From: JAFGRU01 sp016934985
GTDB lineage: Bacteria; Desulfobacterota; Desulfuromonadia; Desulfuromonadales; JAAYDE01
Assembly (NCBI GenBank): GCA_963665045.2
Contig: CAXXJQ010000006.1
Location: 310,001-374,000 of the forward strand
DNA length: 64,000 nucleotides
Direction of reading: 5' to 3'
Position numbers and translations under genes: made by a program. Shown in pieces: positions 17,826 to 26,331 of this stretch (the first letter of the stretch is position 1; each line of letters starts with the position of its first letter). The notes under the pieces are model-generated. The model was given only the letters and a program-made list of their open reading frames with translations. It was not told the origin of the DNA and ran no database searches.

Positions 17826-17863
17826 ATTTAAGTTCCCAGGGGCACAGTTCTTTGTTAAAATTA

Positions 17864-17892
17864 TTGACATAAAAGCCGATTTAGGTCATAAA
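17864..17892 (+). promoter_or_regulatory. sigma-70 type promoter of tRNA-Arg
   Basis: TTGACA (17864-17869), a 17-nt spacer, then CATAAA (17887-17892), 23 nt before the tRNA. The -35 box is perfect and the -10 box moderate. Confidence 0.65.
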
Positions 17893-17915
17893 TACCGGGC
17901 TTTTTGGAATCAATT

Positions 17916-17992
<77 letters not shown>

Positions 17993-17999
17993 ATAAATT

Positions 18000-18035
18000 T
18001 AAGGGTTTAGAGAATTTTCTCTAAACCCTTTTTCT
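18000..18035 (+). terminator. terminator after tRNA-Arg (island-borne)
   Basis: AAGGGTTTAGAGAA, a short loop, then TCTCTAAACCC and a T run. It lies just inside the island and would end tRNA-Arg transcription. Confidence 0.85.
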
Positions 18036-18036
18036 T

Positions 18037-18058
18037 TCTAGGGTCCATATAGGGTCCA
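18037..18058. repeat. 22-bp terminal repeat, left (putative integrase arm site)
   Basis: TCTAGGGTCCATATAGGGTC followed by CA; it holds two AGGGTCC heptamers separated by ATAT. The same 22 bp occur at 34514-34535 near the other end of the island. Paired heptamers near both att sites suit arm-type binding sites of a tyrosine recombinase. Confidence 0.6.
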
Positions 18059-18309
18059 GTCAAGGCGGCCACAGGGGAGCAAAAAGGGTTAGCAAAACCA
18101 AAATGGTCGCCTCCACTACCGTATCGGTCATTTATCGTAATTTCATGCCCTACCTTTAAAAATGCCCTGGCGTAAAAAGACCCGACAGCTCAGGGCTTAC
18201 TGAAAAAGCAAGGACTACAGTGATAATTGATATGGGACTATTTTGGTAATTTTTGGGAACCAATAAAGAGGGCTGAAGAATTAGGGAAAAATAATAAATA
18301 ATAGAAAAT

Positions 18310-18900
18310 TCAATCCGGACCAGGTAGTCCAATTCTTGCTAAAAAGTTTGCAAAACGTTGGGTAATCCTTTCTCGAAATAGTTCATTTACTTTGCACAAA
18401 AATTTTTCATTCTTATTTTTATATAAATATTCAGATGTTACAGTAAAATAATGTTTAAAGTCGATCACAGAATTAACAATGTTTGCATTTTCCTCAAAAC
18501 TTAAATGATGGTATCTCGGAATATCATTATTGATTAAATTGTTATAATCAGTTGTAATTTTCCCTTTTTTCTTTTTATTTATTATCCGCATTTTATAATC
18601 AATTGACGGATCATTTAGATGTTCTCCATTTAAAAACATTTCGGCATTATATAAAGGAGCAACAATTATAGATAAAATTTTTTTATCATCATTTGAAGTA
18701 TCTTCTTCCATATAATAGATTGAATCTTGCTGTAAATCGCAATCTTGAGTCAAAACTATTACTAAAGGAAAGTTAATAATATGGACAGATATTTCATTGT
18801 CTATGGGGTCAATTTTCTGTAAAAATTCAACATCTCTATAAATATCCCCCTGTTCAATTCTATCAGAAGAAATCTTTGAAATTTTTATCGGACTATCCAT
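18310..18900 (-). CDS. unknown protein with TQDCDL motif (AT-rich operon, gene 3)
   Basis: A 196-residue protein, last gene of a minus-strand operon. The most distinctive feature is VIVLTQDCDLQQDSI (~48-62), a Thr/Ser-Gln-Asp-Cys-Asp pattern I associate with uncharacterised accessory-genome proteins. A lysine-rich stretch (NKKKKGKITTDYN) lies near the middle. No catalytic fold can be named. Its start overlaps the end of the 72-residue gene by 8 nt, so it is translationally coupled. Base use is visibly AT-rich compared with the GC-richer flanks, a sign of recent transfer. Confidence 0.65.
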   Translation of the reverse strand: MDSPIKISKISSDRIEQGDIYRDVEFLQKIDPIDNEISVHIINFPLVIVLTQDCDLQQDSIYYMEEDTSNDDKKILSIIVAPLYNAEMFLNGEHLNDPSIDYKMRIINKKKKGKITTDYNNLINNDIPRYHHLSFEENANIVNSVIDFKHYFTVTSEYLYKNKNEKFLCKVNELFRERITQRFANFLARIGLPGPD

Positions 18901-19111
18901 GACTTAATTTCGCTTTTATAATAAATTTTTTTGGTTTGTTTAAACCATATTCATTTAAAATTTCTTCCACTTTTTGAATTTCTTCCTTTTCGGATGGGTC
19001 CCTAACTAAATCGGAAATATCCTCCATGTCCGGTTCAATTGACTCTTCATGTTCGGAAATCGTAGCTGTAGTATTTTTTAAAGAAACGTAATCTGAATTT
19101 ATTTCACTCAT
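18893..19111 (-). CDS. small acidic protein (AT-rich operon, gene 2)
   Basis: A 72-residue protein that is strongly acidic in the first ~45 residues (EHEESIEPDMEDISDLV) and basic at the C-terminus (KPKKFIIKAKLSHG). No family recognised. It overlaps the genes on both sides by 8 nt, which argues that all three products are made together. The acidic part could act as an inhibitor or linker between its neighbours; that is a guess. Confidence 0.55.
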   Translation of the reverse strand: MSEINSDYVSLKNTTATISEHEESIEPDMEDISDLVRDPSEKEEIQKVEEILNEYGLNKPKKFIIKAKLSHG

Positions 19112-19856
19112 TCATTAAGTCTCTCAAATTATTAGTGATTGATTTTTCAAAAAGTTTTTCTGCCTTTTCATTTAGCTTTGGAATTATATAGTTTAATTCG
19201 TCAAAAGACAAAGATCCCGTTTTTGAAATATCAAAATCAAGGACAAAGATTTTATTGACAATTTTTGCAGGGTAATCTGGGTTATGCATTCCATATTGAA
19301 AAACTAACCTTAAGTCATCTTCCTCATAATTTGTTTCAAGAAAATGAAACGCTCTAGTAATTTCATTTTTATTTTCAGCTAAATTAAATATTGAAAGCAT
19401 ATTTTTATTCAAATATTTATTCCAATTTAATGGATTTTTTTCTTTTAATTCAATATTATTTACATATCTTAAACCAACTCTTTTAACCGTTAATTTATGG
19501 AAATTATTAAAAAGAATCTCAGTTATAGAGTTAAATGGTGTTACAAATCTTTCAAAGTTAATATATTTAAGTGAATTTATAAAAATACAATCATTTGTTA
19601 AACAAAGCCTATCCTTTTTTTCGTTTTTGAAAAAGTTCCATTCTTTAAAACTAGATTTCGCCCTTTCCACGCCTCCACTTGAAACATCGACTGTGATTTT
19701 CCCCTTGGATGCATCTTTATGTTCTTGTAAAGTGTAAAGGTCTAAAGCCTTTTCCTCTAATTCAATTGGTAGTGTTTTTAATAATTCAGGTATACTGGTT
19801 TCAAAGTCTAATCTCAGGACAACCTCTTTTAGGAAATTTTTTTTATAAGTCGGCAT
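19104..19856 (-). CDS. TIGR04255-like protein (AT-rich operon, gene 1)
   Basis: A 250-residue protein that starts the operon at ATG 19856, behind GGAGAAAAA on the minus strand. It has the look of the uncharacterised TIGR04255 family: an N-terminal EVVLRLDFE segment, a central NSLKYINFERFVTPF, and the characteristic RVGLRYVNNIEL at ~130-141. No enzymatic motif is visible. Members are scattered in accessory regions with no established function. Family assignment is from memory of the pattern; the conserved R-x-G-L-R-Y-x-N block is the strongest support. Confidence 0.6.
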   Translation of the reverse strand: MPTYKKNFLKEVVLRLDFETSIPELLKTLPIELEEKALDLYTLQEHKDASKGKITVDVSSGGVERAKSSFKEWNFFKNEKKDRLCLTNDCIFINSLKYINFERFVTPFNSITEILFNNFHKLTVKRVGLRYVNNIELKEKNPLNWNKYLNKNMLSIFNLAENKNEITRAFHFLETNYEEDDLRLVFQYGMHNPDYPAKIVNKIFVLDFDISKTGSLSFDELNYIIPKLNEKAEKLFEKSITNNLRDLMNE

Positions 19857-20079
19857 TTTTTCTCCTGCCTACATTGGCGGATGATATGGGTGTAAGATCA
19901 AAATCTGTGCAAATTTACACTAAAAATATCAAAATTTGGTAAAAATTTTTTAAAAGTCCCCAATTCCTAAAGTTGGGCTTTGGGGGGTTCTTAGACAGGG
20001 ACGCTCAGTAAACACTCAAAACCACGCTCATCCCACCCAGATTGCAGCCAGGGTTTTCTTTTGTTTCATGGCGGCCTGA

Positions 20080-20220
20080 TCAATCCGAATAGTTCGCCCC
20101 ATCCAATAGTCGCTCAACATCGATCCCGGCCCCCTGTGGCCGTAAAATCACCCTAAAGCTTTCGCTTTTCACCGCCTCGAATTCTGTCTGCTCCTGCGCT
20201 ATCATCGATCGTTTTTCCAC
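20080..20220 (-). CDS. possible 46-residue protein
   Basis: A short frame from GTG 20220 to TGA at 20080, with a strong ribosome site AAGGAGGG about eight bases upstream. The predicted peptide begins MEKRSMIAQEQTEFEAV and contains VILRPQGAGIDVERLLDG. A second frame starts inside its end (ATG in ...GATGGGGCG...) and would encode a 24-residue peptide starting MGRTIRIDQAAM. Both could be real small island genes. No family recognised. Confidence 0.35.
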   Translation of the reverse strand: MEKRSMIAQEQTEFEAVKSESFRVILRPQGAGIDVERLLDGANYSD

Positions 20221-20406
20221 AATTTAGCCCTCCTTATAAAGTCATAATTTTTTCACCAAAAAATTTAATCCCTTAAAATAAAAAACCTCGTACAATTTTT
20301 ATTAGTTATGCCCTTTTCCGTTACCATTTGAGGAAAAAGGCCCCACCCATTGGAAGAGGCCCCCAAAACCCACTCCTGTGAAAACACCCTCAACCCAATC
20401 CATTTA

Positions 20407-20434
20407 CCCCGGCCATTGTGCCGGGCTTTTTTTG
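20407..20434 (+). terminator. intrinsic terminator
   Basis: CCCGGC, loop CATTGT, GCCGGG, then C and seven T. No plus-strand gene directly precedes it. Confidence 0.75.
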
Positions 20435-20446
20435 TTCCAAAAATCC

Positions 20447-20506
20447 AGCCCTATGCCGACGCGTCGGCTGAGGCCCAGCCCTAGGTTGACGCGTCGGCAT
20501 AGGGCT
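20447..20506. promoter_or_regulatory. 19-bp perfect inverted repeat with two GACGCGTC palindromes
   Basis: AGCCCTATGCCGACGCGTC (20447-20465) is repeated as its exact reverse complement at 20488-20506, 22 nt apart. Each arm contains the self-complementary octamer GACGCGTC. It lies ~95 nt upstream of the alpA-like gene and primase, so an operator or origin element is likely; no T run follows, so it is not a terminator. Confidence 0.5.
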
Positions 20507-20600
20507 AAGTTATTGTTTTTAAACAAAAAATTACTTACAACACAAACAAAGTGTGTAAAAGTCCATCCCAGGTAATTGAACAACATAAAAGGAGGTGGAA

Positions 20601-20804
20601 ATGACAGATCGACTTTTAACAACACAGGAGGCCGCCGAAAGGCTCAGGGTTAAGCCCGGCTCTCTCAACACATGGAGAAGCCGGGGTGGCGGGATCGAGG
20701 TTCCGTTCGTAAAAGTTGGGCGCGCGGTCCGATACAGGGAATCTGACATTCAGGCGGTGATTGCGGGTTTACCCGGATATCTGAACACCATAATGGCAGA
20801 CTAG
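20601..20804 (+). CDS. AlpA/excisionase-type helix-turn-helix protein
   Basis: A 67-residue MerR-like winged helix protein of the kind used as AlpA regulators and excisionases in satellites and plasmids. LTTQEAAERLRVKPGSLNTW forms the helix-turn-helix, and VPFVKVGRAVRYRESDIQA the wing and following helix. The ATG at 20601 lies behind AAAGGAGGTGG. A GTG six bases upstream overlaps the ribosome site and is rejected. It directly precedes the primase gene (19 nt), as in P4-like elements, and probably controls island excision or replication genes. Confidence 0.8.
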   Translation: MTDRLLTTQEAAERLRVKPGSLNTWRSRGGGIEVPFVKVGRAVRYRESDIQAVIAGLPGYLNTIMAD

Positions 20805-20823
20805 GCCGTAGAAAGGGGCCAAA

Positions 20824-23115
20824 ATGACGGCAACTGTGCATAACCTACCAACACCACAGGGGAAACCGTCGATTCTGTCGGTGATCCCGGAAAACATCCC
20901 GGACCAGCTCAAGGTTTACCCTCAATTCGTCAACTGGAAGCTGATAAATCGCGACGGGAAACTGACAAAACCGCCTTTTCAAGCCTCTGGCGGCCTTGCG
21001 CGGGTTGACGATCCCGAGACATGGAGCACGTTTGAAGAAGCCGAGGAAGCCTATCGTGAGAAAAAAGCCTTGGACGGTGTGGGATTCGTGTTCACGGCTG
21101 ACGACCCGTTCACGGTGTTTGATTTTGATGACTGCGTAGACGATGACGGCGTGATTGACCGCTCTGTGGAAAAGATCATCGACACCATTGATTCATACAC
21201 GGAGCTTTCACCGTCAGGTAGAGGCGTCCGCGTTATCGCCAAGGGAAAGAAGCCAGGAATGCGATGCAAAAACGTGAAGCTGAAACTTGAAATTTATGAC
21301 CATTCCCGCTTCGCAACGCTGACCGGACACATCATTGCGGGCCGAGGGGCTATTGAAGATCGGCAGGACGAAATTGAGACCGCCTACCGGATGATTTTTG
21401 ATGAGGAACAGACCGGAACCGCCTCCACGGGAGAAAATACGTCCTCCCCCCTCGTGGAGGCGGGAAAGTGCAACATCTCCCTGGATGAGGTCAGGGCAAT
21501 CGTGAGGCATTCCGTCGTCTGGCCGAAGATCAAATCCCTTGAAGAAGGCGACCTGTCCGAATACGGAGGCGATCAAAGCTCCGCTGACCTCGCGTTGTTG
21601 AATTATTATGCGTTTTTCTGCCAGAGAGACCCCGAGTTGATGGATGAAATGTTCCGGGACACGGCTCTTTACCGCCCGAAATGGGATGAGCAACGCGGCG
21701 AAAAGACATATGGCGAACTCACGATTGCGAAGGCGATTGAGGGCACACAGGAGGTTTATAACCCGGAGAAGAACCGTTCACTATGTATTTTTACCGACAT
21801 GCGCGTGGCCCAAGCCTTTGCCGACCTCATGGGCGGGAAGATTCGTTACTTCCAGGAATCCCGGAAGTGGATAGTCTACGACAACACCCGGTGGACGACA
21901 GATGCGCCTGGCGGGCCTTTTCCGCTTCTGAAAGAGGTTATTAAGGGCCTTCGCAGCAGGCTATCTGAGATAAATGACCCGGATGATTTGAAAAAAGCCA
22001 TGAAACAACTTCTTACTCTTGAGAGCCACAAAAAACAGGTCGATATCATAAATGCCGCTTCAAAAATCCCCGCCCTGATCGTTTTCGGGAACCAACTTGA
22101 CGCCGACCCTTGGCTCCTGAACTGCCAGAACGGAACGCTTGACCTCAAAACTGGGGAACTTCGCGACCACCGGCCTGATGACCTGATAACACGCCAAGCC
22201 CCCGTGGAGTATGACCCGGACGCTCAATGCCCCCTCTTTTTGAAGTTCCTCGACCGAATTTTTGACTGGAATCCAAATCTTATCAAATACTTACAACGTT
22301 TCATAGGCTACTGCCTGACAGGGCTAACGATTGAACAAATCCTGCTGTTCTTCTACGGCACCGGCAAAAACGGCAAATCGGTTCTTCTAAACGTTATCCT
22401 GGCCTTGCTCGGCGACTACGCATCCACAGCGGGAAGTGGCCTCTTGATGTCGCGGGACGGACGGGCCGCAACAAACGACATCGCCGGTCTCAGGGGCAAC
22501 AGAGTGGTTTCGGTATCAGAGTTTGATGAGGGGGAAAAAATCGCGGAAGCGCAGGTCAAGACTCTTACTGGTGGCGATGCTATGGCATGTCGGTTTCTTT
22601 ACGGAGAATTTTTCAGCTACGTCCCAACATTTAAAATAATTCTGGCCGGAAACCACAAGCCAAGAATCAGAGGCCGCGACCTGGGTATCTGGCGACGGTT
22701 TCACTTGGTTCCGTTCAGCGTCACGATTCCGGAGGAAGAACGCGACCCACAGCTTTTTGACAAGCTCAAGTCCGAACTTCCCGGCATCATGGCCTGGGCC
22801 GTCCGTGGATGCCTTGATTGGCAGAAACAAGGTATCAATCCTCCCCAGGAGGTGCTGGCCGGGACGGAAGAATATCGACGCGGGGAAGACATATTTCAGA
22901 ACTGGCTGGACGATGAATGTGTCCAGGGAATTCAGTACCAGGAAACGACATCGGCTTTGCTTTTCTCGTTTAAATCTTACTCCGGCTGGAAAAACATCTC
23001 CATCCAGAAATTCGGAAGGATGCTGAGGGAGGGAGGCTTCGAGAAGGGTGATACCGGGACTGCGAGGGGTTGGAGCGGCCTTGCTTTGAAGGATTCCACG
23101 GAGGGGTTTGGATGA
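20824..23115 (+). CDS. P4-type primase-helicase
   Basis: A 763-residue replication protein. Residues ~20-185 resemble a bifunctional primase-polymerase domain, with the acidic motif VFDFDDCVDD and the SPSGRGVRVIAKG segment. A central linker contains DLALLNYYAFFCQRDP. The helicase part is of the D5/P4 superfamily III type: Walker A GTGKNGKS at 512-519, VSVSEFDEGEKIAE (Walker B region) and ILAGNHKPRIRGRD (sensor). Family members unwind the origin and prime DNA synthesis of phages, plasmids and satellites. The iterons directly after it are candidate binding sites. Confidence 0.9.
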   Translation: MTATVHNLPTPQGKPSILSVIPENIPDQLKVYPQFVNWKLINRDGKLTKPPFQASGGLARVDDPETWSTFEEAEEAYREKKALDGVGFVFTADDPFTVFDFDDCVDDDGVIDRSVEKIIDTIDSYTELSPSGRGVRVIAKGKKPGMRCKNVKLKLEIYDHSRFATLTGHIIAGRGAIEDRQDEIETAYRMIFDEEQTGTASTGENTSSPLVEAGKCNISLDEVRAIVRHSVVWPKIKSLEEGDLSEYGGDQSSADLALLNYYAFFCQRDPELMDEMFRDTALYRPKWDEQRGEKTYGELTIAKAIEGTQEVYNPEKNRSLCIFTDMRVAQAFADLMGGKIRYFQESRKWIVYDNTRWTTDAPGGPFPLLKEVIKGLRSRLSEINDPDDLKKAMKQLLTLESHKKQVDIINAASKIPALIVFGNQLDADPWLLNCQNGTLDLKTGELRDHRPDDLITRQAPVEYDPDAQCPLFLKFLDRIFDWNPNLIKYLQRFIGYCLTGLTIEQILLFFYGTGKNGKSVLLNVILALLGDYASTAGSGLLMSRDGRAATNDIAGLRGNRVVSVSEFDEGEKIAEAQVKTLTGGDAMACRFLYGEFFSYVPTFKIILAGNHKPRIRGRDLGIWRRFHLVPFSVTIPEEERDPQLFDKLKSELPGIMAWAVRGCLDWQKQGINPPQEVLAGTEEYRRGEDIFQNWLDDECVQGIQYQETTSALLFSFKSYSGWKNISIQKFGRMLREGGFEKGDTGTARGWSGLALKDSTEGFG

Positions 23116-23121
23116 CCCCAT

Positions 23122-23219
23122 GACGGATATTACGGATATAGGGCTGTTTTTGTAAAACTCCTTATATACCCCTTCCTACAGGGACTTTACGGAAAAAGCT
23201 CAATATCCGTCATATCCGT
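23122..23219. promoter_or_regulatory. ACGGATAT iterons, candidate replication origin
   Basis: Four copies of ACGGATAT flank an AT-rich centre: two in forward orientation (23123-23130 and 23132-23139) and two inverted (23203-23210 and 23212-23219). The arrangement sits 7 nt after the primase gene. Paired inverted iterons next to a P4-type primase suggest the island's replication origin or copy control site. Confidence 0.5.
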
Positions 23220-23325
23220 AATAAATGATACCAGTTTTTCAAAAACGCGGCGCTTTTTGCGCAAAAACGACCCCACCTTGTGGACATGGGGGCGGGGTCA
23301 CAACAACAAAACGGAGGTAAATGAC

Positions 23326-23751
23326 ATGAAAAACGTGAAAATCGATCCATACCTTGGTGGAAGCAAAAAACTTTTCCGGTCGGATATTTTCAATCTGGCG
23401 GTCATCAAATTATTGACCCCCTTGGTGGTCGACGATGATTTTTTCTTCGAAAACTTCAACATAGACCCAAGGTTGGGAGGGATATTTGGGATATTCCCAC
23501 AAATCCAGTTAATAAGAAATAAATCAAGGAGAGATGGCTTTGAAGAGGTTGTTTTTCAATTCAGTGTAGAAGGACACCGTTCCGAACCGTTGCGGGTATC
23601 AATGCGGACCGCCGAAAACATGATCCGGGAAATAAATTCAGAAGATTTTCACATCCGGTTCGCGCCGGAGGGGGCAAAAATCGGTCTTTGCCTGAAAAGT
23701 CTTAGTGAAGCCTGGGCTGAGAACAATATTGAAAGGCCGGGAGATATTTAA
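23326..23751 (+). CDS. unknown island protein
   Basis: A 141-residue protein starting at ATG 23326 behind ACGGAGG. A longer frame opening at 23257 has no ribosome site. The sequence has two similar segments, IDPYLGGSKKLF near the start and IDPRLGGIFGIF at ~45-56, so part may be an internal duplication. It ends with a charged region. No family recognised. It lies between the primase and the small terminase and is followed 18 nt later by the latter. Confidence 0.5.
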   Translation: MKNVKIDPYLGGSKKLFRSDIFNLAVIKLLTPLVVDDDFFFENFNIDPRLGGIFGIFPQIQLIRNKSRRDGFEEVVFQFSVEGHRSEPLRVSMRTAENMIREINSEDFHIRFAPEGAKIGLCLKSLSEAWAENNIERPGDI

Positions 23752-23769
23752 ATTTTAAAGGAGGGGCTT

Positions 23770-24360
23770 ATGACCCGAAAACTCACAAACAAACAAACCC
23801 GCTTCGTTGAGGAATACGCGATTGATTTAAACGCGACAGCCGCCGCACGACGATCCGGATATTCGGACCCGAATTTCGGTCGGCAACTGCTGACGAAACC
23901 TAACGTTCAAGAAGCTATTGCCAAAATTCAACGTGAACTGAGTGAAAAACTGACGATCACCCGCGAACGGGTAATTAATGAGATTGCCAAGGTCGCGTTT
24001 TTCGACATCGGGGAGATTTTTGACGAGGCCGGGAACCTTTTGCACCCAGATCAGATTCCCGAGAACGCCCGTCAGGCCCTGGCATCTATCGAGACATCGA
24101 ATATCACCGAGGGCAAAGGCGACAACGCAACCCCTGTAACCGTACGCAAAATCCGCTTCCATGACAAGCTCAAGGCCCTGGAACAGTTGGGCCGACATTT
24201 GGGGTTGTTTGTAGAACGCCATGAGCATTCAGGCCCAGGGGGCGGGCCTATCGAAACCAAGATTACTGACTTTCCCCCGGAACCCAAGACAATCGCGGAG
24301 TGGGTCAAGCAACGGGAAGAAGCCGAGGCCCTGAGATTGACTCAGGAGTCTGAGAAATAA
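23770..24360 (+). CDS. phage terminase small subunit
   Basis: A 196-residue protein of the Terminase_2 family. It recognises phage DNA and delivers it to the large subunit. The N-terminal DNA-binding region reads LTNKQTRFVEEYAIDLNAT, followed by AARRSGYS and NVQEAIAKIQRE. The middle region (IAKVAFFDIGEIFD) and a C-terminal acidic tail match the family. AAAGGAGGGG precedes the ATG. The large subunit, portal and capsid genes are absent. A lone terS is what phage satellites use to redirect a helper's packaging machinery, so that is the inferred role. Confidence 0.85.
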   Translation: MTRKLTNKQTRFVEEYAIDLNATAAARRSGYSDPNFGRQLLTKPNVQEAIAKIQRELSEKLTITRERVINEIAKVAFFDIGEIFDEAGNLLHPDQIPENARQALASIETSNITEGKGDNATPVTVRKIRFHDKLKALEQLGRHLGLFVERHEHSGPGGGPIETKITDFPPEPKTIAEWVKQREEAEALRLTQESEK

Positions 24361-24434
24361 TTGAAAAAAGGGTTCGGGGTTCGTGCCCCCTCGCGCGCGA
24401 CCCCCGAACCAGCAATAAAGAAAGGAAAATGGTA

Positions 24435-25832
24435 ATGGCAGACCAACTCAGTACCAAAGAACAGGTGGAAACCTTTATATCCGACCGGATATTGGAATCC
24501 AATGAAAACCTCAACGATGCCTGGGCGATCCTGGAGCCGTTCATTTTACAGGTTCAGAACGCCTTTACCTCTGTGGACGTGCCGGACGTGCCGACCGGAG
24601 AGATCGAATTCCCGGAATATAACTTCGACCCCTCCGCAATCTCCGATGTCCCGAGTGCGCCGGATACCACCATCGATTCGTCAGCCATTATCGATCCGAC
24701 CCTGGAACGGGTGGATGTGGACACCATCGAAATCGGCGCGGCTCCAACCTTCACAGGGGAGGCCCCGGAAACCTCTCTGGTCTATACGGAGGAAGAATAC
24801 GTTAGCGGGCTTCTGGATTTCTACATCGCCAAACTGGAGACAGATATCCAGGGCGGGACCGGTATCTCTTCCCAAGCGGAACAGGCCATCTATGACCGGG
24901 CCAGGAGACGCCTTGAGCAGGACTACGAGGCCCGATCCAACGAAATCCGCGATCAGTACGCTTCAATGGGCTGGATGATGCCGGTCGGCCCGATGAACCT
25001 CAAGCTCGATCAGGCCCGACGGGAATATGAACGCCGGCTGGATGACCTGAACCGGGATATCGTGGTTCAAACGAGCAATCTGGAGCAGGAAAACCGGAAG
25101 ATTATCGAGGACGGCACCAGCAAGCTCCAGGCGATCCTGGTCGATCTCCACAATCAGAAGCGCAACCGGCTCCTGGATGTGGCGAAATCGACCATCGCCT
25201 ACGCCGTGGAGGTCTACAACGCCAGGGTATCCGGCTTCAAGACCCTGATGGAGGCTTTCAAGGTTGAGGCCGACGTGGAAATCGCCCGAATCAACGCCCA
25301 ACTGGAACGGAACAAGACAGCGGCTCAGACCTACGCGGCTGAGTTGGAAGCCAAGCGGATTGATGTTACCACCATGATCGAGGAGGCCAAGGCCAAGGCG
25401 GATGTCTACCGTTCCCTGGTGGGCGGATACGAGGCCCGGACCCGTCTTTTGGCGACGGTCGAGGACGTGAAGCTGAAAGAGTTCAGCGCCAAGGGCGATC
25501 AGGCGGTTAAAAACGCTGAAATCCTCCTCAAACAAGCCGAGGTTGCTATCCAGGCGGCCATGAATAAGCTGGCTATGCAGGTGGAGGCTTCCAAGACAGG
25601 GGCCAGTGTGGCGGCTCAGATCATCGCCTCCGCCCTCAACAGCGTCAATACTTCGGCCTCTCTCGGATTCAGCGGCTCCTACAGCCACGGTCACAGCTAC
25701 GACGAAACCAAAGAGACTCCCGAAGGGACGAGGAGAAGTGTCAGTATCAGTTATGACTCAGCTAAGCCCGATGAAGCTGCCGCTTTCGAAAATTTGCAGG
25801 ACGATATCCTGGAGAATGTGCCTGATGCTTGA
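24435..25832 (+). CDS. phage-like virion/coiled-coil protein of unknown function
   Basis: A 465-residue protein starting at ATG 24435 (an ATG two codons upstream is too close to the GAAAGGA ribosome site). After an acidic, Pro-rich N-terminal region (~40-110, with IEFPEYNFDPSAISDVP), residues ~120-390 are long helices rich in Ala, Glu and Lys. A Gly/Ser-rich segment, SLGFSGSYSHGHSYDE, lies near the C-terminus. Similar proteins occur next to phage structural genes, so a virion or ejection role is possible. A strong terminator follows, making it the last gene of the alpA-primase-terS run. Confidence 0.5.
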   Translation: MADQLSTKEQVETFISDRILESNENLNDAWAILEPFILQVQNAFTSVDVPDVPTGEIEFPEYNFDPSAISDVPSAPDTTIDSSAIIDPTLERVDVDTIEIGAAPTFTGEAPETSLVYTEEEYVSGLLDFYIAKLETDIQGGTGISSQAEQAIYDRARRRLEQDYEARSNEIRDQYASMGWMMPVGPMNLKLDQARREYERRLDDLNRDIVVQTSNLEQENRKIIEDGTSKLQAILVDLHNQKRNRLLDVAKSTIAYAVEVYNARVSGFKTLMEAFKVEADVEIARINAQLERNKTAAQTYAAELEAKRIDVTTMIEEAKAKADVYRSLVGGYEARTRLLATVEDVKLKEFSAKGDQAVKNAEILLKQAEVAIQAAMNKLAMQVEASKTGASVAAQIIASALNSVNTSASLGFSGSYSHGHSYDETKETPEGTRRSVSISYDSAKPDEAAAFENLQDDILENVPDA

Positions 25833-25838
25833 TTGGCC

Positions 25839-25890
25839 AAAGGCCCGCCATTATCCCGGTTGGAAAACCGGGTGGCGGGCCTTTCTTTTT
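25839..25890 (+). terminator. strong intrinsic terminator
   Basis: AAAGGCCCGCCA and TGGCGGGCCTTT form the outer stem, and CCCGGTT/AACCGGG the inner stem around a GGAA loop, followed by a T-rich run. Confidence 0.85.
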
Positions 25891-25896
25891 GTCCAT

Positions 25897-25927
25897 GTAG
25901 AAAAATGAACCCCGTCCATTTTTCTAC
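25897..25927. promoter_or_regulatory. 11-bp inverted repeat
   Basis: GTAGAAAAATG, 9-nt spacer, CATTTTTCTAC. It lies between the terminator and the Rha remnant. It could be an operator or a leftover element end. Confidence 0.4.
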
Positions 25928-25929
25928 GT

Positions 25930-26274
25930 GGATCGGAAACGTTCATTTCTGAACGTGAGCCTGAGAAGTTTGAATCTGAAATCATCACCTCGCTGGCAAT
26001 AGCAGAAGGTTCTGGCAACGATCACAAGGCGGTTATCCAGCTTGTAAGGAAATACCGCAATGATCTTGAGGAGTTAGGCAATTTGACATTTGAAATGGCG
26101 AATTCAACTTCGGGCGCGGGCCGCCATACCGAATACGCCATCCTGAACGAACCCCAGGCCACGCTCCTCCTGACCTATTCCCGGAACACGGACAGCATTC
26201 GCCGGTTCAAAATCAAACTTGTTAAAGCCTTCTATGAAATGTCCAAAAAACTACGGGGCCAATCGGGTGATTGA
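25930..26274 (+). pseudogene. Rha-family phage regulator remnant
   Basis: The frame ending at 26274 encodes the Rha (phage regulatory protein) signature. The segment SLAIAEGSGNDHKAVIQLVR lies in the part before the only usable start (a TTG at 26083), and NEPQATLLLTYSRNTDSIRR and KAFYEM follow. There is no ATG, GTG or TTG with a ribosome site upstream, and a stop lies 5' near 25906, so the start has been lost. The C-terminal domain usual in Rha proteins is also missing. It is best read as a decayed fragment left by a phage. Confidence 0.65.
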
Positions 26275-26331
26275 ATCATCGGTTAGGGCAGCCGTTTACA
26301 GGTCGCCAGGTTGCGAAAATTAAACACGCAT

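Larger units (their letters stand above)
19857..20600. other. mostly non-coding stretch of the island
   Basis: About 740 nt between the AT-rich operon and the alpA-like gene. It contains a possible 46-codon gene on the minus strand (20080-20220), a plus-strand terminator (20407), a 19-bp inverted repeat (20447-20506) and AT-rich sequence without further recognisable features. Confidence 0.5.
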
